36,741 bases of DNA from Deltaproteobacteria bacterium (GTDB lineage: Bacteria > Desulfobacterota > Desulfobulbia > Desulfobulbales > SURF-16). A model generated the notes under the pieces. It did no database searches. It saw only the letters and a program-made list of their open reading frames with translations, and was not told the DNA's origin. The DNA lies in the NCBI GenBank assembly GCA_016219175.1, contig JACRCD010000042.1, positions 1-36,741 of the forward strand, in the 5' to 3' direction. The number at the start of each line of letters is the position of its first letter. The stretch's first letter is position 1. This document shows positions 23,638 to 31,771 of the stretch, piece after piece. The position numbers and the translations under genes were made by a program.

Positions 23638-26166
23638 ATGAGGAACGGACTGCGCGCCAAGCGTGATGCCCTGGAGACGCTCTGGCGACAAGGGCTCAGC
23701 GGTCATGCCCTGCTTGAAAAACACACCAGCCTGATAGACGCCGCCCTGGAGGAATATTTCCGGCAAAGCGGCGCGGATGCCAGCCGCATGTGCCTCGTAG
23801 CCTTGGGAGGATATGGCAGGAAAGAACTCTTTCCTTTCTCGGACATTGACCTCATGCTCCTTTATCATCCGGACGCTGAATCCCAGCTGAACGAGGTGAC
23901 CGAAGCGGTTTTCTATCCACTCTGGGATGCGGGCCTCGAAGTCGGGCACGGAGTGAGAACCCCAAAAACCTGCCTCGAAGAGGCCGGGAAAGATTTTTTT
24001 CTGCAGGTTTCGCTGCTGGACGCCAGGTATATTGCCGGCTCCCGGACCCTTTTCGATTCCCTGATGGAGGATTTCCAGAAAACATTCGTGCAAGGGCGGC
24101 GGAAAACCTTTCTGCAGGATATGCTTTTACATCGCCGCAAGCGGCATGAACGATTCGGCAATCACAGCTACCTCCTTGAACCGCACATCAAGGAGAGCCG
24201 CGGGGGCTTTCGGGATATACAGGCCATGCTCTGGTCCGCCCAGGTCCTTTTCACCCTGAAAAAGCCTCAGGATCTGGAAAGGGCCGGACTGATTTCAGCG
24301 GAAGAACTGCAGGCCTTTGACAAGGCCTTCAACACGCTGATCAAAACAAGAAACCGCCTCCATTACATCAGCGGCCGCAAAAACGACCAGCTCTTTTTCG
24401 AACACCAGGAACAAATGGCCAAGGCTTTCGGCTACAAAGACGAACAGGGCATGCTCGGTGTTGAGCGATTCATGCGCGACATCCACGAACAACTGCAAAC
24501 AATTGCCGTCACCACGGATCTCTTTTTTGAACACGCCATAGAGGTGCTTGGTCTGGTCGAGCCGGGAAAACACGCGCAGGACAAAGAGCTGGAAAAAGGC
24601 ATCACTCTCCGCCAGGGGCGTATTCATCTTACCGACAGCGGGTTGCTGACCAAACGCCCGTACCTGCTTATGCGGGTCTTTAGCCACGTATCACAGACAG
24701 CCTCTCCCCCGCATCACCGCACAAAAAAACTTATCAGCGTGCATCTGCGGCTCATCGATGACAAACTGACCCGCTCGAAAAGGATGAGCAAGGCCTTTCT
24801 GGATACCATCCAGGGGGCAAACCCTCTGCAGGCGCTTACCGACATGCTCGAATGCGGTTTGCTGGCCGCCTACATTCCGGAGTTTCATCACCTGAAATCC
24901 CTGGCGCAACATGACATTTATCATGTTTTCACGGTCGACCGCCACCTGCTGCAGACCGTCGAAGAAATGAGCCGACTCCGCCGCTCTGAACACGCGCTGT
25001 TCATCACTGTGCCCTCGCCATACATTCTTTTTCTTGCCGCCCTGCTGCACGATATCGGCAAAGGCCATGGAAAAAACCACGCGGAATACGGGGCCGAGCT
25101 GGCCGGGGAAATCGGCAAACGGCTCGGCATGCCGGATGCCGACATCCGCTGCCTGGCCTTCCTGGTCAGGGAACATCTTTTTTTAGCCGACATCGCCCAG
25201 CGCCGCGACCTGGAGGATGAAACCCTTATAGCCCGATGCGCCCGGCAGCTGAAAGATCCTGACCGGTTGACCATGCTTTACCTGTTGACGATTGCCGATG
25301 CCAAAGCCACGGGACCATCGGCCTGGTCGGACTGGAAAGCAGCCCTTCTCCTGGAACTTTACCTGAAAATAGTCAATATCCTTAGCCGCGACGATCTCAC
25401 CCTGCCCGATCCCCGCGAGGAGATCACCTGGATGAAGGAGCAGGTAGTTGCCCTGCTTGGCGACAGCCCCGCCGTTCCGCTGAAAATTCTGCCCGACGAC
25501 TATCTGCTTGGCAATAACCCTGAAGAGGTTGTTACCCATATTCATCTCCACGAGGTACTTAAGAGACAGGAAGTCATCGTCAAACCCAGCAAGGAAAAAG
25601 GCCACTGGTCGATTTTGATCATGGCCCAGGACAGACCGGGAATCCTCAGCAAAATCTGCGGCGTTATGGCCCTGCATAATCTGAAGGTCCTTGCCGCGCA
25701 GATCTACACCTGGGACGACGGCACGGTTGTTGATATCCTTCATGTTTCTTCAACACTGGATAATCAATTTGAAGACCAGAACTGGCAGGCCCTTGAAGAT
25801 GACCTGGCCAAGGCGATTCACTTCAGAATCGGGCTGACCCATCGTCTGCACAAGAAACTCCTCGGCTCCGGCGGAACAGCTTCCGCGCAGATGGGCCAGC
25901 GCCTCCCGGCCAAGGTGGTTATCGACCCGGAGGCTTCCGACCGGTACACCGTCATTGAGGTTTACGCCCCGAACAGGGCAGGCCTTCTTTACGACATTAC
26001 CCGCACCCTGTCCGACTTCGGCATCAATACCTTCCGCGCCAAAATCGGCACCAAAGGCGATCAGGTGGTGGATGTTTTTTATGTGCTGGACTTCCAAGGT
26101 GAAAAAATTGAAGACCCGGCCTTTAAAAATGAGATCAAAAGCGGGCTGCTCCATGCCGCTGCTTGA
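23638..26166 (+). CDS. glnD: Bifunctional uridylyltransferase/uridylyl-removing enzyme GlnD
   Basis: GlnD uridylylates PII when glutamine is low and removes UMP when it is high. The 842-residue protein has the nucleotidyltransferase motif GGYGRKELFPFSDIDLMLL (57-75) and an HD domain with LLHDIGKGHGKNH near 470. Two C-terminal ACT domains that sense glutamine follow, near 655-725 and 769-840. Domain order and length are normal and every key motif is intact. The frame is open upstream to 23533 inside glnB; the ATG at 23638, one base after the glnB stop, is the natural start with GAGAGG about a dozen bases ahead. A terminator follows the gene. Confidence 0.95.
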   Translation: MRNGLRAKRDALETLWRQGLSGHALLEKHTSLIDAALEEYFRQSGADASRMCLVALGGYGRKELFPFSDIDLMLLYHPDAESQLNEVTEAVFYPLWDAGLEVGHGVRTPKTCLEEAGKDFFLQVSLLDARYIAGSRTLFDSLMEDFQKTFVQGRRKTFLQDMLLHRRKRHERFGNHSYLLEPHIKESRGGFRDIQAMLWSAQVLFTLKKPQDLERAGLISAEELQAFDKAFNTLIKTRNRLHYISGRKNDQLFFEHQEQMAKAFGYKDEQGMLGVERFMRDIHEQLQTIAVTTDLFFEHAIEVLGLVEPGKHAQDKELEKGITLRQGRIHLTDSGLLTKRPYLLMRVFSHVSQTASPPHHRTKKLISVHLRLIDDKLTRSKRMSKAFLDTIQGANPLQALTDMLECGLLAAYIPEFHHLKSLAQHDIYHVFTVDRHLLQTVEEMSRLRRSEHALFITVPSPYILFLAALLHDIGKGHGKNHAEYGAELAGEIGKRLGMPDADIRCLAFLVREHLFLADIAQRRDLEDETLIARCARQLKDPDRLTMLYLLTIADAKATGPSAWSDWKAALLLELYLKIVNILSRDDLTLPDPREEITWMKEQVVALLGDSPAVPLKILPDDYLLGNNPEEVVTHIHLHEVLKRQEVIVKPSKEKGHWSILIMAQDRPGILSKICGVMALHNLKVLAAQIYTWDDGTVVDILHVSSTLDNQFEDQNWQALEDDLAKAIHFRIGLTHRLHKKLLGSGGTASAQMGQRLPAKVVIDPEASDRYTVIEVYAPNRAGLLYDITRTLSDFGINTFRAKIGTKGDQVVDVFYVLDFQGEKIEDPAFKNEIKSGLLHAAA

Positions 26167-26167
26167 G

Positions 26168-26192
26168 GTGCTACCAAAACCAGCACGTTTTT
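26168..26192 (+). terminator. Terminator after glnD
   Basis: GTGCT (26168-26172) pairs with AGCAC (26182-26186), followed by GTTTTTGTTT. The stem is short but placed two bases past the glnD stop, ahead of the glnN promoter region. Confidence 0.5.
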
Positions 26193-26197
26193 GTTTC

Positions 26198-26218
26198 ATT
26201 TATTACAATTTTGTTACA
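26198..26218 (+). promoter_or_regulatory. Candidate activator site upstream of glnN
   Basis: ATTTATTACAATTTTG (26198-26213) matches 15 of 16 bases of the amtB upstream region at 21566-21581, then continues TTACA. It lies about 150 bp before the predicted glnN start, a normal enhancer distance for sigma-54 genes. Confidence 0.48.
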
Positions 26219-26335
26219 AATAAAAAAACTTGCCTCGCGCGCCAGAATATGGGAAATAGATAGACTAATTTGTCTGCTTACAATGCCAATGATTTGCCTT
26301 TGCCAGCATGACAAAATACGGCGCAGCATGAAATT

Positions 26336-26351
26336 TGGCGTATATTTTGCT
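26336..26351 (+). promoter_or_regulatory. Sigma-54 promoter of glnN
   Basis: TGGCGT-ATATT-TTGCT has a perfect -12 element, four of six bases at -24 and the exact ten-base spacing between GG and GC. The start would be near 26362, giving a ~110-nt leader before the glnN ATG. Confidence 0.62.
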
Positions 26352-26471
26352 TCTTAACAGACAAACATATTGAACAGGTTGATATCTTGACCTGGAACAA
26401 GCACGAAACCCTGAAGATTTTCTTCAACAGCAACTATTCCTCAGTAATCATTAGGCAAGGAGAAGACAGAA

Positions 26472-28610
26472 ATGTGTACCGAATGTAACTACGGATGCGA
26501 TTACTCCGATCTGACCAACGTGAACGTGCCGGAACTCTTTGGTTCCAATGTTTTCAGCGACAAGCTCATGAAGGAAAGACTACCAAAGGAGACATACAAA
26601 GCTCTGAAGGAAACCATCGACAAGGGAGCGGCACTGAGAGGGGAGACCGCGGCTGTAGTCGCCAATGCCATGAAGGATTGGGCCATTGAAAAAGGCGCCA
26701 CCCACTATACCCACTGGTTCCAGCCGCTTACCGGATCCACCGCGGAAAAACACGATTCCTTCATTGCCCCGACCGCGGACGGCAGCGTCATCATGGAATT
26801 CTCCGGCAAACAGCTCATCCAGGGCGAACCTGACGCCTCATCCTTCCCGAGCGGCGGACTGCGCGCCACCTTCGAAGCCCGGGGGTATACCGCCTGGGAC
26901 TGCACTTCTCCAGCCTTTTTGAAGGAAGACGCGGCCGGCAATGTCACACTGTGCATCCCCACCGCTTTCTGTTCATACAAAGGAGAGGCACTGGACAAAA
27001 AGACCCCTCTGCTCAGGTCCATGTCCGCTGTTTCCACTCAGGCCCTGAGAGTCCTGCGGGCGCTTGGCAACACAACCGCCACCAGAGTAACTTCAACAGT
27101 TGGGGCGGAGCAGGAATATTTTCTGGTGGAAAAGGAGTATTTCCTGAACCGTCTCGACCTCCTCACCTGCGGCAGGACACTTTTCGGCGCCCCGGCGCCC
27201 AAGGGCCAGGAATTGGAGGATCAGTACTTCGGAGCCATCAAGGATCGCGTGTCCGCTTTCATGAAGGATCTCGATATTGAGCTCTGGAAGATGGGCATCA
27301 CCTCCAAAACCAAACATAACGAGGTTGCTCCGGCCCAGTTTGAGATGGCGCCTGTTTTCGCCACCACCAACATCGCAGCCGATCACAATCAACTCGTCAT
27401 GGAGACCATGCAGAAGGTGGCCCTCCGCCACGGCATGGTCTGCCTGCTGCACGAAAAGCCCTATGCAGGGGTTAACGGTTCGGGCAAGCATAACAACTGG
27501 TCCTTGAGCACTGACGATGGCATTAATATGCTTGAGCCGGGCAACACCCCGGAAGACAATGCCCAGTTCCTGGTTTTCCTTTGCGCCCTGCTCAAGGCCG
27601 TTGATACCCATGCCGATATCATGCGCGGCACCTGCGGAAGTTCGGGCAATGATCATCGCCTTGGCGCCAACGAGGCCCCTCCCGCCATTATCTCCGTCTT
27701 CCTCGGCGAGGAACTGACCAATGTTCTCACCGGCCTGGCCAAAGGCGAGAAGATCTGTTCGCAAGGGGGTTGCCAGTTCATCAAAATCGGCGTTGACACC
27801 CTGCCTGAGCTGCCCAAGGACAACACCGACCGCAACCGCACGTCACCGTTTGCCTTCACGGGCAACAAATTCGAATTTCGCATGGTCGGTTCATCCCAGT
27901 CCATCTCCGGCCCCAATGTGGCGCTGAATACCATCGCCGCCGAGGCGCTGGACGAGATCGCCACCCGCCTGGAAAAGGCAAAAAACGTCAACACCGAAAT
28001 CCTGAGCATCATCAAGGATACGGTAAAAAACCATGCCCGCGTCATTTTCAACGGCAACAACTACAGCCAGGAATGGGAAAAGGAGGCCGAGAAACGGGGC
28101 TTGCCCAACACCAAGACAACCGTGGACGCCCTGAAATCCTTTGTTACCCCCAAGGCTATCAAGCTGTTCGCCAAATACAATGTGCTCACCAAGGATGAGC
28201 TGCACTCCCGCTTCGATATTTATCTTGAACAGTTTTCAAAACATATCAATATCGAGGCGCAGACCGCCATGCAGATGGTTCGGCGGCAATATATCCCGGC
28301 CGCGATCCGCTACATTACCGAACTCGGCAATTCTATCGCCGTGGCGGGGAAAGCAGCCTCCGTGCAAAAAGAGCTGCTTGACAGCATTAATACCCTGCTT
28401 GTCTCCGCGGATAAAAAGCTCAAAAAACTTGCCGACGAGACCGCCAAGGCGCAAGCAATGGACAAGGTTGACAAACAGGCCGTCGCCTTCCGCGACAAGG
28501 TGCGGACAAGCCTGTTTGATCTGCGTTCGGACATTGATGCCATGGAGGTCCTCATGCCCAGCGATCTCTGGCCGGTTTCCGTTTACAGCGACATGCTGTT
28601 CAAACTCTAA
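26472..28610 (+). CDS. glnN: Glutamine synthetase type III
   Basis: This enzyme makes glutamine from glutamate, ammonia and ATP. At 712 residues and with the type III signatures ([86 protein letters not shown]) it belongs to the GSIII family, not the ~450-470-residue GlnA type. GSIII lacks the adenylylation site of GSI, so control is more likely transcriptional. The N-terminus [13 protein letters not shown] is unusually Cys-rich. AAGGAG nine bases before the ATG supports the start. The sigma-54 promoter and the motif shared with amtB place it under nitrogen control with amtB, glnB and glnD. A hairpin terminator follows. Confidence 0.95.
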   Translation: MCTECNYGCDYSDLTNVNVPELFGSNVFSDKLMKERLPKETYKALKETIDKGAALRGETAAVVANAMKDWAIEKGATHYTHWFQPLTGSTAEKHDSFIAPTADGSVIMEFSGKQLIQGEPDASSFPSGGLRATFEARGYTAWDCTSPAFLKEDAAGNVTLCIPTAFCSYKGEALDKKTPLLRSMSAVSTQALRVLRALGNTTATRVTSTVGAEQEYFLVEKEYFLNRLDLLTCGRTLFGAPAPKGQELEDQYFGAIKDRVSAFMKDLDIELWKMGITSKTKHNEVAPAQFEMAPVFATTNIAADHNQLVMETMQKVALRHGMVCLLHEKPYAGVNGSGKHNNWSLSTDDGINMLEPGNTPEDNAQFLVFLCALLKAVDTHADIMRGTCGSSGNDHRLGANEAPPAIISVFLGEELTNVLTGLAKGEKICSQGGCQFIKIGVDTLPELPKDNTDRNRTSPFAFTGNKFEFRMVGSSQSISGPNVALNTIAAEALDEIATRLEKAKNVNTEILSIIKDTVKNHARVIFNGNNYSQEWEKEAEKRGLPNTKTTVDALKSFVTPKAIKLFAKYNVLTKDELHSRFDIYLEQFSKHINIEAQTAMQMVRRQYIPAAIRYITELGNSIAVAGKAASVQKELLDSINTLLVSADKKLKKLADETAKAQAMDKVDKQAVAFRDKVRTSLFDLRSDIDAMEVLMPSDLWPVSVYSDMLFKL

Positions 28611-28640
28611 TTACAACAAGGAATTTTCCCGGAAAACGCA

Positions 28641-28668
28641 GGGGGCCCGACCGGGTCCCCTTGCTTTC
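28641..28668 (+). terminator. Hairpin after glnN
   Basis: GGGG-G-CCCG pairs with CGGG-T-CCCC (28641-28660, one G.U pair, very short loop), followed by TTGCTTTC. It lies 30 bases past the glnN stop. Confidence 0.55.
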
Positions 28669-28712
28669 TCCGGGACATTTTATTCCCTGCTGGATTTCTA
28701 AAGCCCTGCATC

Positions 28713-28766
28713 TGCAAAAGAGTCACGGAAATTTCCCGGACGCTTTTGCAAAGACCGGGCTTTTTC
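28713..28766 (+). promoter_or_regulatory. Overlapping alternative hairpins before the exonuclease-like gene
   Basis: TGCAAAAG (28713-28720) pairs with CTTTTGCA (28743-28750) around a GGAAATTTCC palindrome. CCCGG (28735-28739) pairs with CCGGG (28755-28759) and is followed by CTTTTTCCTTTT. The arms interleave, so the two folds exclude each other or form a pseudoknot. The second alone looks like a terminator. Confidence 0.4.
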
Positions 28767-28798
28767 CTTTTGGTAAGCCATGAATCCGCTCATCGCGC

Positions 28799-29641
28799 AT
28801 GCTTTTTAATACCTTCCTTCATATCCCGGGCATCGGAGAGAAAACAGAGAAAACAATCTGGGATTCAGGCATTCACTATTGGGAACAATGGCGTGCGCCT
28901 TTTCCGGAAAGGCTGCCCCCAGCCAAAATAAAACACATCACCTTCTATCTCGAATACTTTCGCGCTCAAGGCAACAACTCCGCCCGGTTTTACGCCAATC
29001 TCCTGCCGACAAATCACCACTGGCGGCTTTTTCCCCATTTCCGTGACCGAACAGCCTTCCTCGACATTGAGACCAACGGGATGGCAGGCAAGGAGTGCGT
29101 CATTACCACCATAGCGCTTTACGACGGAAAAACAATACGTACCTATGTTCAGGGGCGCAACCTGGAAGATTTCCGCCGTGACGTTGACGACTATGAGGTC
29201 ATTGTCACCTATAACGGCAAAAACTTTGATGTACCGGTTATTGAGTCCTGCCTCCACAAACGGCTGACGCAAACTCATATAGATCTGCGACACATCCTGG
29301 CCAGACTCGGCTATAAAGGCGGCCTGAAAGGATGCGAAAAGATGCTGGGAATAAACAGAATGGACCTAACGGGTGTTGACGGATTCGGGGCGGTGCTTCT
29401 CTGGCGCGAATTCACCCGCACGGGGAACAGCAACGTTCTGGAAACCCTGCTGGCCTACAACATCGCCGACACTGTTAACCTGGAGACCCTGCTGGTGCAC
29501 GCCTATAACCTAAACATCGCCTCCACGCCCTTCAGTCTCAGCCACGCTATTGCCCTGCCGGAGGCGCCGGAACCGCCTTTTTACCCGGACAAAGAAATAA
29601 TCAAAAAAATAAAAAACATGTTGCCGTGGGACTACAGATAA
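28799..29641 (+). CDS. YprB-like ribonuclease H-fold exonuclease (DEDDy)
   Basis: This 280-residue protein has a helical N-terminal part (about 1-80) and a ribonuclease-H-like exonuclease domain of the YprB/RNase_H_2 type. The DEDDy acids are visible: FLDIETNG near 87, VTYNGKNFDVPVIE near 138-151, and LLAYNIADTVNLETLL near 218, with the Tyr-x3-Asp of motif III. The opening LHIPGIGEKTEKTIWDSGI resembles a helix-hairpin-helix DNA-binding element. A nucleic-acid processing or repair role follows from the fold; the substrate is unknown. No clear ribosome site precedes the ATG. Its 3' end overlaps the convergent Smr gene by ten bases. Confidence 0.8.
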   Translation: MLFNTFLHIPGIGEKTEKTIWDSGIHYWEQWRAPFPERLPPAKIKHITFYLEYFRAQGNNSARFYANLLPTNHHWRLFPHFRDRTAFLDIETNGMAGKECVITTIALYDGKTIRTYVQGRNLEDFRRDVDDYEVIVTYNGKNFDVPVIESCLHKRLTQTHIDLRHILARLGYKGGLKGCEKMLGINRMDLTGVDGFGAVLLWREFTRTGNSNVLETLLAYNIADTVNLETLLVHAYNLNIASTPFSLSHAIALPEAPEPPFYPDKEIIKKIKNMLPWDYR

Positions 29642-30123
29642 ATGATGAGAGCCCCGCTCCTTTCTCTTTGGCCATTTTCCCAGGCGTATTTAGTAATCCG
29701 CCCCTCGGCCTTCAAGATTCCGGCCAGATGTTCCATGAGGTTCCGCAAGACAGGACCTCCTTGGGAATGAATACCCTTGCCGGTTATTATCCGCACTGTC
29801 ATCAACCCCTTATTCCGGGCAGTTATCAGAAAATTAACAGCCTTACGCTCAGCTTCGGCAGCCGTTAATCCATGCAGATCAATTTGTTCCTGGGGGGCGA
29901 GATAAAGGGTTCTTCCAGAGCTTTTTCCCCTCTCTTCAGCCGCGATGGCCTGACTTTCGCTGTCAAAGAGGGTAAGATTAAACAGTTCCGCAAACGACCG
30001 CTGCTCCTTTTGCCCGTAATTTTCCGCGAAAGGAAAATCATCATCGGTTAACAGGGGAATCCCGCTTTTATCCCTGCTTATTTTTTTTTCATTTTTCCCC
30101 ATATGCCCCCAGCATGTAAACAT
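29632..30123 (-). CDS. Smr-domain protein
   Basis: This protein of about 163 residues has a polar N-terminal part and a C-terminal Smr domain (about 80-160). The domain is marked by IDLHGLTAAEAERKAVNFL, then VRIITGKGIHSQGGPVL, and ends SGALIIYL. Stand-alone Smr proteins are probable endonucleases acting on DNA or on collided ribosomes' mRNA; which applies here is unknown. The frame is open to a TTG at 30129. AAGGA lies six to eight bases before the ATG at 30123, which is preferred to the later ATG at 30102. Converges with and slightly overlaps the exonuclease-like gene. Confidence 0.85.
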   Translation of the reverse strand: MFTCWGHMGKNEKKISRDKSGIPLLTDDDFPFAENYGQKEQRSFAELFNLTLFDSESQAIAAEERGKSSGRTLYLAPQEQIDLHGLTAAEAERKAVNFLITARNKGLMTVRIITGKGIHSQGGPVLRNLMEHLAGILKAEGRITKYAWENGQRERSGALIIYL

Positions 30124-30164
30124 GGTCAATCCTTACACGTATGAGCCCTTTTTAAGCGACTGGA

Positions 30165-30236
30165 GAGAAAAACAAAAGAAAAACCGTAGCTGCTCAGGTG
30201 TTTAGGCCGCAGGCTGAAGGACAGGGAGGGAGCTAC
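30165..30236 (-). terminator. Terminator after the NifX-like gene
   Basis: On the minus strand GTAGCT (30236-30231, overlapping the stop) pairs with AGCTAC (30191-30186), with further pairing inside. GG-TTTTTCTTTTGTTTTT follows. Confidence 0.6.
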
Positions 30237-30532
30237 AAAACGATCCGATCGATAGGTCCCTGATAAATCACCGGGGTTATCCCGCGGCTGGTCACTGCCC
30301 TTTCCGCCTCTTTACAGATTCCCGCCATATATACTTTCTGGCAGTCCTGGATGATATCCGCAATCCAATCGCACATCTCCCTGTCAAAATAATCACCGAC
30401 CAGCGGTTCCGAGATTCTTTCCCCAACAAGCCGCAAACCATCTTTTTTCTGCTCGTAGATCAAAAACCGCTTTGATTTGCCAAAACGGCCATTCACCTCT
30501 ATTCTATCACTCGACACGACAGCTATACGCAT
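30233..30532 (-). CDS. NifX/NifB-C-terminal-like iron-molybdenum cofactor domain protein
   Basis: A 99-residue single-domain protein starting MRIAVVSSDRIEVNGRFGKSKRFLIYE. This is the usual opening of the dinitrogenase iron-molybdenum cofactor domain shared by NifX, NafY, the NifB tail and many small proteins of unknown role. CDWIADIIQDCQKVYMAGICKEAERAVTSRGI is the second conserved half. GAGGAGAT directly before the ATG supports the start. There is no nif structural gene in the window, so a cofactor-carrier or general metal-cluster role is inferred, and nitrogenase involvement is unproven. It is flanked by its own terminator and diverges from the TPR gene. Confidence 0.75.
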   Translation of the reverse strand: MRIAVVSSDRIEVNGRFGKSKRFLIYEQKKDGLRLVGERISEPLVGDYFDREMCDWIADIIQDCQKVYMAGICKEAERAVTSRGITPVIYQGPIDRIVL

Positions 30533-30863
30533 ATCTCCTCCTCATCAACGAATTATTTCGGCAATGAACTTTGCCGAGGACAACGTCGTATTCGTCAGGT
30601 ACAAGTTATATGCCACCTGCCGGCTTTTTTTCGCGCCAATATAACACGCTGTTTTCTCGGTAAAAGTTGTTTACCCTGATTTTCCCCCCTGAAATCCTGG
30701 TCATTTTTTTTACTGCACTTGTGCTGCATAATTCAATTTTTTGAACATTTCAGCTTGACCCTCTCTCGTATTAATAATAATCTTTGCAAGGGCCATGAGG
30801 CATGCGAAAGCTGTTTTGCATGGAGGCCCAACAGACTAAAATAAGCGAATAGAGGTAACCCCT
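30533..30863. other. Divergent intergenic region
   Basis: No gene is seen. CGGCAA (30559-30564) and TTGCCG (30571-30576) form a hairpin or operator 27 bases ahead of the NifX-like start. On the plus strand TTGACC (30755-30760) and AATAAT (30776-30781), 15 bases apart, could be a promoter for the TPR gene. On the minus strand TGGCAT-ATAAC-TTGTA (30615-30600) resembles a sigma-54 site, but the essential -12 GC is GT. Confidence 0.4.
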
Positions 30864-31478
30864 GTGACAAACAATACAAATACTCCCGAAGGTTATATAA
30901 AAAAAGAAACCATGTGGTTTGTTGCCCTGGTGGCATTGGCCTTTGGGTTCCTGTCAGGAATTGTTTTCAGCGTTTACAAATCCGGAACACCCACCTCCGC
31001 TCCTGTCAGCCAACAGTCGGCGCAACAGCAAAGTCAGCCGCAAATTCCGGATGCGGAGATCACCAAGACCATTCTTGCCCTGGAAAAGGAAGTGCTGGCT
31101 AACCCGGGCAACATTGAGGCGTGGACGCAACTGGGCAACTATTACTTTGACAGCGAACAGTTTAGCAAGGCCATAGAGGCCTACAACAAATCTCTCGCCT
31201 TAAATCCCAATGATGCCAATGTGTTGACGGACCTGGGGGTCATGTACCGGCTTAACGGCAACCCTGCCCAGGCGATTGCCTCTTTTGACAAAGCGATTAC
31301 CCTAAACCCGGACCATACAACAGCCAGGTTTAATCGTGGCATTGTTCTTTTTTATGACTTGAAAGATCGCGAGGCAGCCATGGCAACCTGGGAAGAACTG
31401 GTCAAACTGCACCCTGATGCCAAGGCTCCGAACGGGCAGCTGGTATCCGAAATCATTACCTCAATCAAGACACAATAA
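30864..31478 (+). CDS. Membrane-anchored tetratricopeptide repeat protein
   Basis: A 204-residue protein with a short cytoplasmic start, one membrane helix (about 17-38), a Gln/Ser-rich linker (47-60) and three tetratricopeptide repeats (about 82-180; AWTQLGNYYFDSEQFSKAIE, VLTDLGVMYRLNGNPAQAI, ARFNRGIVLFYDLKDREAA). The layout resembles CcmG/NrfG-type or periplasmic scaffold proteins, but no partner genes are adjacent. It starts at GTG with GAGGT eight bases ahead. The repeats suggest protein-protein contact outside the membrane. Confidence 0.8.
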   Translation: MTNNTNTPEGYIKKETMWFVALVALAFGFLSGIVFSVYKSGTPTSAPVSQQSAQQQSQPQIPDAEITKTILALEKEVLANPGNIEAWTQLGNYYFDSEQFSKAIEAYNKSLALNPNDANVLTDLGVMYRLNGNPAQAIASFDKAITLNPDHTTARFNRGIVLFYDLKDREAAMATWEELVKLHPDAKAPNGQLVSEIITSIKTQ

Positions 31479-31771
31479 ATCGCTGGCCTCTTCAGACAAA
31501 ACGGCGATCAGTGCATCTCTTGCCGCCCTGATCGCCCTATCTTCATCGCACTCCCGGGCCATTTATATCCAATCCGGCATATTAGACATCCGCCTGCACA
31601 GGTTGAATTTTTACCACCAACCTGTTAATGATAAATATGGGAGAAATTCAGCGGCGAATATGTCTTTCTGAACACCTTTATTTGTGGGGGGAAGAATGTT
31701 GTTTTAATGCCCTGGAATGCTGTCCCGCATGGTTTCCGCATATTTTATAACCCGGCTAGGGCACAAAACCT
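31479..31771. other. Intergenic region with 8-bp inverted repeat
   Basis: No gene is supported. ACAGGTTG (31598-31605) and CAACCTGT (31618-31625) form a perfect inverted repeat with a 12-base AT-rich spacer, suitable for an operator or a leader hairpin ahead of the kinase. No confident promoter is seen. Confidence 0.4.

Noticed and set aside
26192-26207. TGT-N10-ACA upstream of glnN as a NifA site
   Set aside because: It lies in AT-rich DNA, is not an extended palindrome and overlaps the better-supported motif shared with amtB. Chance occurrence is likely.
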